In this document: positions 1 through 7,930 of the stretch, in pieces
Numbering within the stretch: position 1 is the stretch's first letter
How the letters are laid out: each line of letters opens with the position of its first letter
Origin: Microcaldota archaeon
GTDB lineage: Archaea > Micrarchaeota > Micrarchaeia > Micrarchaeales > CABMGC01
Assembly: GCA_021850805.1 (NCBI GenBank)
Contig: JAJZKO010000004.1
Location: 1 to 64,000, forward strand
Direction of reading: 5' to 3'
Length of the DNA: 64,000 nucleotides
Translations under genes and position numbers: made by a program
The notes under the pieces: model-generated
Told to the model about the DNA's origin: nothing
Database searches by the model: none
Seen by the model: the letters and a program-made list of their open reading frames with translations, nothing else

Positions 1-59
1 ATAGGAAGGGTTAAAATAAGGTCTTGGTATTTATTTTTGACGTTTTTGGATTGGTATGT

Positions 60-1604
60 ATGACTGCCAGGAAGGAAGATGTGAAAGATAAGCACTGGTC
101 CGACTTAATCGCAGAAGAAGTCATAAACAGGAAAAAAGCACCTTTTGTGATAAGCGGTGGCATGACCACCAGCGGACCTGCCCATTTTGGAACAGTCTGC
201 GAGTTCCTCTACCCTTATGTGATAAAAGAGGCAATGAAGGCGAGTGGTGCTGAGGCAGAGTACGTGTTTGTTGGGGATATTTTAGACGCATTTGACAGCG
301 TGCCGTTTGAGTTAAAAGAATATGGAGATAGGCTTAAGAGTGAGCTTGGAAAACCTCTTGTGCATGTAATTGACCCTCTGGGGTGCCATAAATCTTACGG
401 TGAACATTATCTGGGTCAGGCAGAGGAGATAATGAAGGCCCTTAAGATAGAAGTAAGGCTGCTTAAGGCAAACGAGATGTATGAAAAAGGGGAGTTTGAC
501 AGGTTTGCAAGGATGTACCTTAGCAGGGAAGATAAGGTTAAGGAGGTTGTCGCTTCAAGCTCAAGGAAGCCAATAGAATCGATGAAGGGCTGGAGCCCTA
601 TTATGCCGATATGTGAGAAGTGTGGCAAGATAGCGACAACCAGGGTAACATCGCATAGCGCGGATGAATATGAGTATGCATGTGATAGAAAGACGGCCTA
701 CACGGAAGGGTGCGGCTATGTGGGAAGAAACAGAATAGAGGATCATAAGTATAAGCTGCAGTGGCGCCTGCATTGGCCTTCATGGCAGGTCATTTTTGGT
801 ACAAGCATAGAGGGAGGCGGGGTTGACCATATGACAAAAGGCGGGAGCTGGGATACTGCATATGCGATACACACTAAAATACTTCAGAATGATCCCCCTG
901 TGCCTTTTAAGTTTGGTTTTGTACTGATACACGGGCACAAATACTCTAAATCCAAAGGCATAGGAATGAGTGTCGCAGAGGTTCTTAGGCTTATTCCACC
1001 AGAGATGCTCAAGTATGTGCTGATAGAGCCAAATATCCAGCAGAATAAGGATATAGAAGCGGACGGAGAGTCGCTCCTCCTTCTATATAGTGAATTTGAG
1101 AGGCTGTCCATGATGAAGGTTCCGGAGAGCAGGGCTGACGAGAAGAAACTTAAGGCTTACTCTCTTTCAACATCTAAACGGCTGTGGGAAGCCAGATTTG
1201 TGGATGTGCTTCTCAACTTTCAGATATATAGAGACTGGGAAAAAGTTGGTACTATCCTGAAGGATCCGGACGGGGTCAGATATCTCTCCGGTTATATAAA
1301 TGAATGGATAAAGCGCGGACATATGCCTGAGAAATATGACTTTTCTGTATCGAAATCCAAGGTAAGCAATAATAAGGAAGCCCTTACTGCATTATCCGAG
1401 AGGCTTGCGGAGAATATGAGTGAGGTTGACGTTCATAATCTAATATATTCGGTGGCTAGGGAGAAAGGAGTTGAGCCTAAGGATTTTTTCGCTACATTGT
1501 ACATGGCACTGATAGGCAAAGAGAGCGGACCGCGGCTTGGAAAGCTAATATGTGCAATTGGTACAGAGAGAACCAGGGAGCTGATTGATTACGCAGTTTC
1601 CTAG
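60..1604 (+). CDS. lysS: Lysyl-tRNA synthetase, class I
   Basis: Charges tRNA-Lys with lysine in the cytoplasm using the class I (Rossmann) catalytic fold typical of archaea. Visible are the HIGH-type signature TSGPAHFG at about residues 37-44, the KMSKS-type KYSKSKG at about 294-300, and a four-cysteine cluster (CEKC near 185, further Cys near 208 and 218) that looks like a zinc insertion. The track ORF begins at a TTG, but the ATG at 60 is preferred: a TATA-like TATTTATTTTTG at 28-39 lies about 26 bp before it, which fits a leaderless transcript. At 514 residues the length is normal. It converges with a small minus-strand gene two bases beyond its stop. Confidence 0.95.
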   Translation: MTARKEDVKDKHWSDLIAEEVINRKKAPFVISGGMTTSGPAHFGTVCEFLYPYVIKEAMKASGAEAEYVFVGDILDAFDSVPFELKEYGDRLKSELGKPLVHVIDPLGCHKSYGEHYLGQAEEIMKALKIEVRLLKANEMYEKGEFDRFARMYLSREDKVKEVVASSSRKPIESMKGWSPIMPICEKCGKIATTRVTSHSADEYEYACDRKTAYTEGCGYVGRNRIEDHKYKLQWRLHWPSWQVIFGTSIEGGGVDHMTKGGSWDTAYAIHTKILQNDPPVPFKFGFVLIHGHKYSKSKGIGMSVAEVLRLIPPEMLKYVLIEPNIQQNKDIEADGESLLLLYSEFERLSMMKVPESRADEKKLKAYSLSTSKRLWEARFVDVLLNFQIYRDWEKVGTILKDPDGVRYLSGYINEWIKRGHMPEKYDFSVSKSKVSNNKEALTALSERLAENMSEVDVHNLIYSVAREKGVEPKDFFATLYMALIGKESGPRLGKLICAIGTERTRELIDYAVS

Positions 1605-1606
1605 AT

Positions 1607-1855
1607 TCACAGCTCTTTGATCTTTGCACAGGCCTTTGCCAGCTCTGAACTTGATTTCTTCAGATGCGCATTTATATCCTCGAGCTCATCTATTATGCCT
1701 TCGGATATGTCAGTCTTGGTGTGTCCTGCTACTTTCTTACTTATTCCGTAGAACCTGCCTTGCAATGCTGCGAGGGAGGCGTTTGCCTTGAATATCTCTT
1801 CTGCAACTTTTGAGATATCCTTGTTGCTCAAGCGTTTCTTTTTTGATTTTGCCAT
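1607..1855 (-). CDS. Small hypothetical protein, helical
   Basis: An 82-residue protein with a Lys-rich N-terminus (KSKKKR) followed by sequence that reads as two or three amphipathic helices. No family is recognised and there are no Cys residues suggesting metal binding apart from a single one near the C-terminus. It converges with lysS and its ATG lies about 165 bp from the divergent rps13 start. Composition and ATA/AAG-type codon use look like those of the neighbours, so I take it as real. It could be a small nucleic-acid-binding or structural protein, but nothing in the sequence decides this. Confidence 0.6.
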   Translation of the reverse strand: MAKSKKKRLSNKDISKVAEEIFKANASLAALQGRFYGISKKVAGHTKTDISEGIIDELEDINAHLKKSSSELAKACAKIKEL

Positions 1856-1954
1856 AGAGGTTTGTCTATATTAGTATTTTTATGCCTTGTGTATCGGAAT
1901 CTGCGCATGCGATGCCGCCTGATTTTTGGCTTATGGAATATGAGGAACGACAGC

Positions 1955-1968
1955 AAAAGTTATATAAA
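1955..1968 (+). promoter_or_regulatory. BRE/TATA promoter of the S13-S4-S11 operon
   Basis: The purine-rich AAAAG followed by TTATATAA is a good archaeal BRE plus TATA element. Transcription would start near 1990, leaving a leader of about 30 bases that carries a GTGAT ribosome-binding site three bases before the TTG start of rps13. Confidence 0.7.
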
Positions 1969-2021
1969 CCTCTGCTACATATAAGATTTGCTCAAATAAT
2001 TAGCTATACTTATGTGATTTA

Positions 2022-2579
2022 TTGGCTCAGGAAGAGAATACTGGACAACATGCTGGGAAGGAACAGCACAAGGAGGAGGCAGGGATAATAAGGCTTCTGG
2101 GAAAGGACATAAAGGGGAATTACGATATAGAGCACTCGCTTATGCAGATTAAGGGCATCGGCCATAATCTTGCAAGGGCGCTCTCGGTTGCTATCGAAGA
2201 GAAGGAGGGCATAAAGGCCAGCGAGAGAATAGGCACGCTTGAGGAAAGCAAGCTCTCAATTATAGAAAAAATAGTCAAGAACCCTAAAGAGTACGGAGTG
2301 CCGGTATTTCTGCTCAACAGAAGAGCCGACATCGGCACTGGGGAGGACATGCAGCTTGTAGGCACTGATCTTATAGTAAGGTCAAAGCAAGATATAGATG
2401 CTGACGTAAAGATACAAAACTGGCGCGGCTTCAGGCATAAGTATGGACAGAAGGTTCGCGGACAGAAGACGAGCAATACTGGAAGGACAGGCTCTGCAGT
2501 AGGAGTTACGAAGAAAGCAGCTAAGGAGGCTGCAAAGCCGCAGAAAGCCGGAGCGTCTGGCGGCGCGGCAGCCAAGTAA
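2022..2579 (+). CDS. rps13: 30S ribosomal protein S13 (uS13)
   Basis: Small-subunit head protein that contacts the large subunit and the P-site tRNA. The archaeal S13 pattern is clear: RLLGKDIKGN at the start of the core, IKGIGHNLARAL helix-hairpin-helix, and the basic tail WRGFRHKYGQKVRGQKT. A 20-residue polar N-terminal extension and an Ala/Lys-rich C-terminal tail (KKAAKEAAKPQK) are additions to the core. The TTG start is supported by GTGAT at 2014-2018 with a three-base spacer. There is no in-frame ATG nearby. First gene of an operon with rps4 and rps11. Confidence 0.95.
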   Translation: MAQEENTGQHAGKEQHKEEAGIIRLLGKDIKGNYDIEHSLMQIKGIGHNLARALSVAIEEKEGIKASERIGTLEESKLSIIEKIVKNPKEYGVPVFLLNRRADIGTGEDMQLVGTDLIVRSKQDIDADVKIQNWRGFRHKYGQKVRGQKTSNTGRTGSAVGVTKKAAKEAAKPQKAGASGGAAAK

Positions 2580-2590
2580 ATGGTGTTTAA

Positions 2591-3124
2591 ATGGGAGCTC
2601 CTAAAAGAACAAGGAAGAAGTACCAGAAATCAAAACTAATGTGGAATAAGAACAGGATTGAGGAAGAGCATGAGCTCAAAGAGCGATACGGGCTCAAGAA
2701 CCTCAGGGAGCTATGGAGAGTAAATACAGAGGTAAGCAGGATAAGGATGAATATAAGGGAGGTGCTTGCTGGAAGGGCAAAGAGGGAGACAGGAGACGAC
2801 ATAGTCAGGAGGCTTGTAAAATATGGAGTCGTACCTTCTGATGCTGGGATTGATGATTTATTGCTTATAAAGTCAAATGCTTTTTTGGACAGGAGGCTCC
2901 AGTCTGTTGTTTTCAGGGCCGGGCTCGCCAGGAGCATTAAGCAGGCAAGGCAGATAATAGTTCATGGATTTATAGCAGTAGACGGACAGAAGGTGAGCTC
3001 ACCTGGCTATCTGGTGCCTGTAGATGCAGAGAAGAAGGTAGGTTATTACAGGCCGATAGACCTTGAGCCGAAGGTTAAGGAAGGAGTGCGGCAGGAGGCT
3101 GCAAAGCCTGCAGAGAACAATTGA
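2591..3124 (+). CDS. rps4: 30S ribosomal protein S4 (uS4)
   Basis: Primary 16S rRNA-binding protein that nucleates assembly of the small-subunit body. The archaeal N-terminus (GAPKRTRKKYQKS) and the S4 RNA-binding domain are plain, the latter around residues 101-150 (RRLQSVVFRAGLARSIKQAR, then IIVHGFIAVDGQKV). GTGTT three bases before the ATG serves as a ribosome-binding site. It lies 11 bases after rps13 and 11 bases before rps11. The length of 177 residues is usual for archaea. Confidence 0.96.
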   Translation: MGAPKRTRKKYQKSKLMWNKNRIEEEHELKERYGLKNLRELWRVNTEVSRIRMNIREVLAGRAKRETGDDIVRRLVKYGVVPSDAGIDDLLLIKSNAFLDRRLQSVVFRAGLARSIKQARQIIVHGFIAVDGQKVSSPGYLVPVDAEKKVGYYRPIDLEPKVKEGVRQEAAKPAENN

Positions 3125-3135
3125 TGTGATGATTC

Positions 3136-3651
3136 ATGGCTGACCAGAAAAAAAAGAAGAAAGCCGCGGAGAAGCAGCAGAATGTACAGCAGAAGGAGGC
3201 CAGCAAGAAAAGGGACATATCATACGAAGCTGCAGTTACAGAGGCGCAGGAAAAATATAAGCAGAAGGGTATAAGGTGGGGAGTGGCACACATATACTCA
3301 TCAAAAAACAACACAATAATCACGCTTACCGATCTTTCGGGATCAGAGACGCTTGCTACTGGCAGCGGCGGTATGGTCGTGGATGCCGATCATGAGGAAG
3401 GCTCGCCGCATGCGGCTATGCAGGCGGCGTATAAGGTCGCGGCGGTAGCTATAGAGAAGAATATTACAAATATCAACATAAAGATAAGGGCGCCTGGAGG
3501 ACACGGGTCAAAAGTGCCCGGCTCTGGAGCGCAGTCAGTCGTAAGGGCCCTCTCAAGGAGCGGCCTTAAGATAGGAAGCATAGAGGACGTCACACCTATA
3601 CCTACAGACACCACTAAGAGGCCCGGAGGGAGAAGGGGGCGCAGAGTCTAG
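3136..3651 (+). CDS. rps11: 30S ribosomal protein S11 (uS11)
   Basis: Platform protein of the small subunit lining the mRNA exit region. The core from about residue 45 ([21 protein letters not shown]) through [13 protein letters not shown] and the PGGRRGRRV tail is diagnostic. A Lys/Gln-rich N-terminal extension of about 40 residues ([11 protein letters not shown]) is longer than in many archaea. GTGAT at 3126-3130 precedes the ATG. In most archaea rpoD, L18e, L13 and S9 follow; here the operon stops and rfcS follows with its own promoter. Confidence 0.96.
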   Translation: MADQKKKKKAAEKQQNVQQKEASKKRDISYEAAVTEAQEKYKQKGIRWGVAHIYSSKNNTIITLTDLSGSETLATGSGGMVVDADHEEGSPHAAMQAAYKVAAVAIEKNITNINIKIRAPGGHGSKVPGSGAQSVVRALSRSGLKIGSIEDVTPIPTDTTKRPGGRRGRRV

Positions 3652-3706
3652 CGTTGTCCTTATCTATAAATTTTTATTGCTTTAGAGCGTATTCTTAGTG
3701 TATCCT

Positions 3707-4663
3707 ATGTCGAATCTTGATATACACTGGGCTGAAAAGTACCGCCCTTCGCGGCTTGATGAGGTTATAGGCCAGAAGGTTATCATAAGCAGACTTCAGG
3801 CATTCGTGAAGTCGGGGGGTTTTCCAAGCATGATATTTGCCGGACCTGCAGGCGTAGGAAAGACCACCTCTGCGATAGCGATGGCTAACGAACTTTACAG
3901 GGACCAGTTCTCGGAAGCGTTCCTGGAGCTTAATGCTAGCGATTCGAGGGGTATAGATGTGATAAGAGGGCGTGTGAAGGAGTTCGCCAGGACGCTGCCC
4001 CTATCCAAAGGTAACATAAAGATAATATTTCTTGATGAAGCTGATGCCCTTACTTCTGAAGCTCAGCATGCTCTGCGCAGGACAATGGAGAAGTATTCGG
4101 CTTCTACACGGTTCATACTCAGTGCGAACTACGCAAGCAAGATAATAGAGCCCATACAGAGTCGTTGCGTGGTCCTTAGGTTTAAGCCGCTTAATGAAGA
4201 GGAGATAAACAGCTATGTTGACAGAATAGCTGCGGGGGAGAATCTTAGGATAGATGCAAAGGCGAGGGAGGCGCTCGTTTATGTAAGCGACGGTGACCTG
4301 AGGCGTCTCTCGAATGTGATGCAGAGTGCCGCTGTGATAAGCAAGGAGATAACTGAAAAGGAGGTATATGAGATATCAGCAAGGGCAAGGCCGAAGGAAG
4401 TTGTTGCTATGTTAAACTGTGCGTCTAAAGGGGATTTCAACGGCGCGAGGAAGGAACTCCTGGTGCTGTTGCTTAGTTATGGGATGAGTGGAGAAGATGT
4501 CCTTATACAGGCACACAGGGAAGCGTTGAGGATGGATCTTCCAGATGCTAAAAAACTTGACGTGATAAAAGAGATAGGAGAGTGCAATTTCAGGATAGTG
4601 CAGGGTGCAAACGAAAGGATACAGCTTGAGGCTATGCTGGCAAACATGGCAAGCAGGGCGTAA
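3707..4663 (+). CDS. rfcS: Replication factor C small subunit
   Basis: AAA+ clamp-loader subunit that opens PCNA onto primed DNA. Walker A GPAGVGKT at about residues 46-53, Walker B IIFLDEAD at about 106-113 and the SRC arginine-finger motif at about 152-154 are intact. The track start is a GTG nine bases upstream, but the ATG at 3707 is better placed behind the TATA-like TATAAATT near 3666. The length, 318 residues, is typical. The large subunit is not in this window; its partner PCNA is encoded at 41.2-42.0 kb. Confidence 0.95.
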   Translation: MSNLDIHWAEKYRPSRLDEVIGQKVIISRLQAFVKSGGFPSMIFAGPAGVGKTTSAIAMANELYRDQFSEAFLELNASDSRGIDVIRGRVKEFARTLPLSKGNIKIIFLDEADALTSEAQHALRRTMEKYSASTRFILSANYASKIIEPIQSRCVVLRFKPLNEEEINSYVDRIAAGENLRIDAKAREALVYVSDGDLRRLSNVMQSAAVISKEITEKEVYEISARARPKEVVAMLNCASKGDFNGARKELLVLLLSYGMSGEDVLIQAHREALRMDLPDAKKLDVIKEIGECNFRIVQGANERIQLEAMLANMASRA

Positions 4664-4735
4664 CCGCTTCTTATTCTATTGTATACGTAATGTATGCACA
4701 AATTATAATAAAGGCAAGGATTAATCATAATACGA

Positions 4736-4810
4736 AGCGAGGTAGGGTAGCCTGGAGTGCCCGCCGGGCTCATAACCCGGAGATCGGTGGTTCAAATCCA
4801 CCCCTCGCTA
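4736..4810 (+). tRNA. Initiator tRNA-Met (CAU)
   Basis: A full cloverleaf can be drawn: acceptor AGCGAGG/CCTCGCT, D stem GGGT/GCCC, anticodon stem CCGGG/CCCGG with loop CTCATAA, T arm GGTGG-TTCAAAT-CCACC, discriminator A. The A1-U72 pair and three consecutive G-C pairs next to the anticodon loop mark the archaeal initiator. There is no intron and no encoded CCA. A TATA-like TTATAATA lies about 30 bp upstream. Confidence 0.95.
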
Positions 4811-4934
4811 GATAGGGAGTATGTTTCCACTATTCGTGCGGCTATATGTATATATGTAAGTAAGTAACATTACAAAAAAATAATAAATCAACAAAAATAA
4901 GAAAAATAATAGCGGAAAACAACCGGTGTTAAGT

Positions 4935-5414
4935 ATGGAAAGGGACATCCAGCCTGATGAGATATTCAATATAATAAAAACAGAGGCAAGGCATGGCGAG
5001 ATGACAGAGCTTGCTCCTGATTTTTACACAAAACTCAGGAAAAAGATTGAAGACCTAAAAAATACTGAAGACGAAACCAACACAAGCACGGCTGAAAATC
5101 TTGAGAAAGCCGAGAAGACGCTGAAGACCAAGCGCATGCAAAAGATATTAATATATCTTGCGTACAATAAACAACTGCCTGCTCGTGTTCCAGAAGAAGA
5201 AAGGAGCACATATGAGCATATAAAACAGATAATAAATGAAACATCTTCGTTATCAAAGACAACAAAGGTAAAGATAACAACAAGGACACCTGAGATAATA
5301 AATCAGGAAGGCAAAAAAATAGGGCCATTCGAGCAGAATCAGGTGGTGGAGCTCGATAAAGACTCTGACATAAATTTTATAATCAGCAATAAAATAGGAG
5401 TAATAATAAACTGA
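4935..5414 (+). CDS. GINS complex subunit, archaeal Gins51/Gins15-like
   Basis: GINS joins the MCM helicase and links it to the replisome. The protein (159 residues from this ATG) is helical in the N-terminal two thirds, and its C-terminus (KIGPFEQNQVVELD then ISNKIGVII) matches the small beta B-domain that ends archaeal Gins51 proteins (A-B order). Position just before L44e is also where archaea often keep a GINS gene. GGTG at 4925-4928 gives a ribosome-binding site for the ATG at 4935; the track GTG overlaps that site. The identification is from motif memory, so moderate. Confidence 0.7.
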   Translation: MERDIQPDEIFNIIKTEARHGEMTELAPDFYTKLRKKIEDLKNTEDETNTSTAENLEKAEKTLKTKRMQKILIYLAYNKQLPARVPEEERSTYEHIKQIINETSSLSKTTKVKITTRTPEIINQEGKKIGPFEQNQVVELDKDSDINFIISNKIGVIIN

Positions 5415-5425
5415 GGATTGAAACG

Positions 5426-5707
5426 ATGAAAATAAAAAAGGAGATAATGTCGTACTGTAGGTTCTGCAAAAAACATACAAAGCATACAGTAAGAATGTAT
5501 TCAAAGAAAGCGCAGTCTCAGCTTAGCGTAGGAACAAGGAGACACGATAGGGCAATCCGAGGTTATGTAGGCAGCGTAGAACCAAAAATACATCCGAAAA
5601 AACTTGGAAAAAGGCAGAAAGTCATGGTCGAATGTTCAGCCTGCAAGAAATCTTCGGAGAGAGTATTCGGCAAGAGGACTAAAAAGAAGATAGAAATAAG
5701 CAGATGA
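5426..5707 (+). CDS. rpl44e: 50S ribosomal protein L44e (eL42)
   Basis: E-site protein of the large subunit, shared by archaea and eukaryotes. YCRFCKKHTKHTV near the N-terminus and VECSACKKSSERV near the C-terminus form the C4 zinc site. The basic centre and 93-residue length are as expected. Archaeal genomes usually place rps27e directly after this gene and before aIF2 alpha. Here aIF2 alpha follows after 12 bases and no S27e ORF is visible. Confidence 0.96.
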   Translation: MKIKKEIMSYCRFCKKHTKHTVRMYSKKAQSQLSVGTRRHDRAIRGYVGSVEPKIHPKKLGKRQKVMVECSACKKSSERVFGKRTKKKIEISR

Positions 5708-5719
5708 GCGCTGAGATTG

Positions 5720-6493
5720 ATGATAGTAAAAAAAGAGATGCCAAATCCTGGGGAATTCGTCCTTATCAAGATAAGCAAGATAGCCCCGCACGGCGCATAC
5801 TGCAAGCTCATCGAATATGATCTCGAAGCCTATCTGCCAATAGCAGAGGTCTCGTCCGGCTGGATAAAGAACATACACGAGTTTATAAAAGAAGGTCAGC
5901 AGGACGTCGCCAAAGTAATATACCTGGACAAGGACAAGCGCACCATAGACATATCCTTAAAGAAGGTTAGCACAAAGGAAAAGAAAGACAAAATAACCGA
6001 GTACAGCCTAGAGAAGCGTGCAGAAGGAATATTCGCACAGGCAGCGTCCTCGCAAGAGGAGCGCGCCGAAGCCGCAGCACGCGCTGCCACCCAATTCTCA
6101 ACATACTATGACCTTATCGAAACGGTTTTCAGCAAAAAGAACAGCTTAGAGATATTTCCAAATAAAGAGTTTGCAAGGAGGCTCCAGGAGATAGTCGACA
6201 AGACAATAAAACCAAAGAAGTACACCGTATCATACGATACAACAATAAGCACTACAGATACAAAAGAAGGGATAAAGATAATAAAGAAGGCACTCGGAGA
6301 AGTCGAAGAAAGCGGGGTCGAGGTATTGTATGTCGGCGCACCAAAGTACCGCCTTACAGCCACAGGCCCAAGCTATATAGATGCGGAAAGCAAGATAAAA
6401 GGGGCCGAGAAGATAATTTCCAGGTACAGGCAGGTAAATTTTGTCGTAAAAACGCAGGTAGAGGTAAATGGAAAAGACAAAAATATACTATAA
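5720..6493 (+). CDS. eif2a: Translation initiation factor aIF2 alpha
   Basis: Alpha subunit of the heterotrimer that carries initiator tRNA to the ribosome. An S1-type OB domain occupies roughly residues 10-85 (GEFVLIKISKIAPHGAYCKL, DKRTIDISLKKV), followed by the helical domain and a C-terminal alpha-beta domain (YVGAPKYRLTA near 205). The ATG at 5720 follows directly on a TTG reported by the track. The last 26 bases overlap the next gene, indicating co-transcription. The other aIF2 subunits are not in the window. Confidence 0.95.
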   Translation: MIVKKEMPNPGEFVLIKISKIAPHGAYCKLIEYDLEAYLPIAEVSSGWIKNIHEFIKEGQQDVAKVIYLDKDKRTIDISLKKVSTKEKKDKITEYSLEKRAEGIFAQAASSQEERAEAAARAATQFSTYYDLIETVFSKKNSLEIFPNKEFARRLQEIVDKTIKPKKYTVSYDTTISTTDTKEGIKIIKKALGEVEESGVEVLYVGAPKYRLTATGPSYIDAESKIKGAEKIISRYRQVNFVVKTQVEVNGKDKNIL

Positions 6494-7232
6494 AAAAAAT
6501 ATTAAGCTGAACAAGCCGATATTGCTCGTAGGCCTGCCAGGTATAGGCAACGTAGGAAGCCTGGTCGGAGAGCATCTCAAAAATGAACTCAAGGCAAAGA
6601 GGTTCGCAACCCTGTACTCCCCGCATTTCATGCACCAGACAGTCATGCTCAAGAAAGGCGGCTTCAGGCTGATAAGCAACAGATTCTACGTCACAACAAA
6701 TGACGAAGGAAGGAGCATAATAATACTGATCGGGGACACACAGGCAGGAAGCCCTGAAGGGCAATATGAGGTCAACGATAAGATAGTAAGGTTCTTCAAG
6801 AAGATAGGGGGCAGGGAGATATACACTATAGGTGGATACAGCGCAGGCACAGGATATATAGACCATCCAAAAGTATTCGGGGTTGCATCTGAGAAGAAGG
6901 CCCGGGAAACGCTCGCCAAGAATGGCGTGGTCATAGGCAAGGCCGCAGGAACCATATGGGGCTCCGCAGGGCTGCTGCTTGTATTTGGCAAGAAGAACAA
7001 GATACCATCAGCATGCCTTATGGGCGAGACTGGGATGCTCGAGATAGATGCCAATGCAGCCAAATCAGTCCTCGAAGTGCTGATGAAGATAATAAAGGTA
7101 AACGTAAACCTGGAAAACATAAACAAGATAAGGAAGGAGACAGAGAAGATAATAAAGGAAATAAACGATGCAGCTTCAGGAAACACGGATCAGTATCAGC
7201 AGGACAGGGCAAAGCTTACCTACATAAGATAG
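6468..7232 (+). CDS. PAC2 family protein (proteasome assembly chaperone-like)
   Basis: Belongs to the PAC2/COG2047 group found beside translation genes in archaea. The N-terminal ILLVGLPGIGNVGSLVGEHL and the central GGYSAGTG and GLLLVFGK stretches are typical. The C-terminal 40 residues form a charged helix. Eukaryotic relatives assist proteasome assembly; the archaeal role is less certain, so the name describes the family only. It overlaps aIF2 alpha by 26 bases and is followed 17 bases later by tRNA-Gly. Confidence 0.85.
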   Translation: MEKTKIYYKKNIKLNKPILLVGLPGIGNVGSLVGEHLKNELKAKRFATLYSPHFMHQTVMLKKGGFRLISNRFYVTTNDEGRSIIILIGDTQAGSPEGQYEVNDKIVRFFKKIGGREIYTIGGYSAGTGYIDHPKVFGVASEKKARETLAKNGVVIGKAAGTIWGSAGLLLVFGKKNKIPSACLMGETGMLEIDANAAKSVLEVLMKIIKVNVNLENINKIRKETEKIIKEINDAASGNTDQYQQDRAKLTYIR

Positions 7233-7249
7233 CCGGACAGAAACGCGCC

Positions 7250-7337
7250 GCGCCAGTAATCCAGCCTGGTAGGATATCAGCTTCCCATTCAATAGAAGAA
7301 AAAGCTGAAAACCCGGGTTCAAATCCCGGCTGGCGCA
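7250..7337 (+). tRNA. tRNA-Gly (CCC) with 15-nt intron
   Basis: Acceptor GCGCCAG/CTGGCGC, D stem ATCC/GGAT, anticodon stem TCAGC/GCTGA, T arm CCGGG-TTCAAAT-CCCGG and discriminator A are all present. The anticodon loop region is 22 bases instead of 7. Removing 15 bases between positions 37 and 38 leaves TTCCCAA with anticodon CCC. Loop bases 32-34 (UUC) pair with GAA inside the intron, giving three of the four bp of a canonical bulge-helix-bulge core. A splice leaving CCA (Trp) is also arithmetically possible, but the GCG...CGC acceptor end favours Gly. Confidence 0.8.
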
Positions 7338-7417
7338 CATATACAACGCCTGCTACACATTACCAAGCAGCATACCCCATCGCCTATAAACAGCGAGGGA
7401 TTCACTGCACTGTGAAA

Positions 7418-7918
7418 TCAAGCCTCCGAGTCAATATCAATCGGCTCAGGATTATCTGGCGAGGCAAAAGTGTGGTTCACCACAATACCGGCCTCTCCTG
7501 CAGCGGCAAACTCGTCTTTTGCTCCTGCAGAATGCTCCCAGCGCGGGGTCATAAATATCTCTGCGACATAGCCACTCTTCAGTATATTCTTCCAGAAGGC
7601 ATACCATTCATGCTCTTCAATCCCGTCGAACTTGTCATACGATTCATTATGGAAGATATCCGCTGCAGAGAACACAGGGAAGTCGACAGCCTCCCGTATT
7701 CTTGACGTGTTCCTCTTCAGCAATGCTATATTCCTGTCAATATGCTCCTTCCCGTCAGATGTTATGATGCCTGATACATACCCAACCTTTACCCTACCTC
7801 CGGAAGAGATATCATTAAGTAGTGCAATAAGCTCCCTGCCCACTCCCGAAAGATCATTATTTTTTCTGGAAACCTCGCTAAGTCTCCCAAGGAAATACGC
7901 TTTGTCATAGCTTTCCAT
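7418..7918 (-). CDS. Nucleoside 2-deoxyribosyltransferase-like / DUF4406-like protein
   Basis: A 166-residue soluble protein. The segment FMTPRWEHSAGAKDEF followed by a Gly-rich turn resembles the closing motif of nucleoside 2-deoxyribosyltransferase-like and DUF4406 proteins (tryptophan, then SxGAxxE). The early part, VGYVSGIITSDGKEH, fits the first strand and loop of that fold. The catalytic acid cannot be confirmed by eye. It sits alone on the minus strand, 12 bases after the DUF92 gene; the two may be co-transcribed or separate. Confidence 0.45.
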   Translation of the reverse strand: MESYDKAYFLGRLSEVSRKNNDLSGVGRELIALLNDISSGGRVKVGYVSGIITSDGKEHIDRNIALLKRNTSRIREAVDFPVFSAADIFHNESYDKFDGIEEHEWYAFWKNILKSGYVAEIFMTPRWEHSAGAKDEFAAAGEAGIVVNHTFASPDNPEPIDIDSEA

Positions 7919-7930
7919 AAAAAAAGTTCT

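Noticed and set aside
2120-2575. 151-residue minus-strand ORF over rps13
   Set aside because: Shadow of the ribosomal protein gene; Ala/Ser-rich composition reflects reverse reading of Lys/Glu codons.
6354-6866. 170-residue minus-strand ORF over the aIF2 alpha/PAC2 junction
   Set aside because: It is antisense to two recognised proteins and rich in Tyr and Cys as expected from reverse reading.
7376-7401. CCCATCGC/GCGAGGG inverted repeat after tRNA-Gly as a terminator
   Set aside because: The stem has a bulge and no T-run follows, so I did not call it a terminator.
6956-7705. 249-residue plus-strand ORF across the end of PAC2, tRNA-Gly and the DUF4406-like gene
   Set aside because: It runs through a tRNA gene and antisense to a better-supported gene, and its amino-acid composition is not protein-like.
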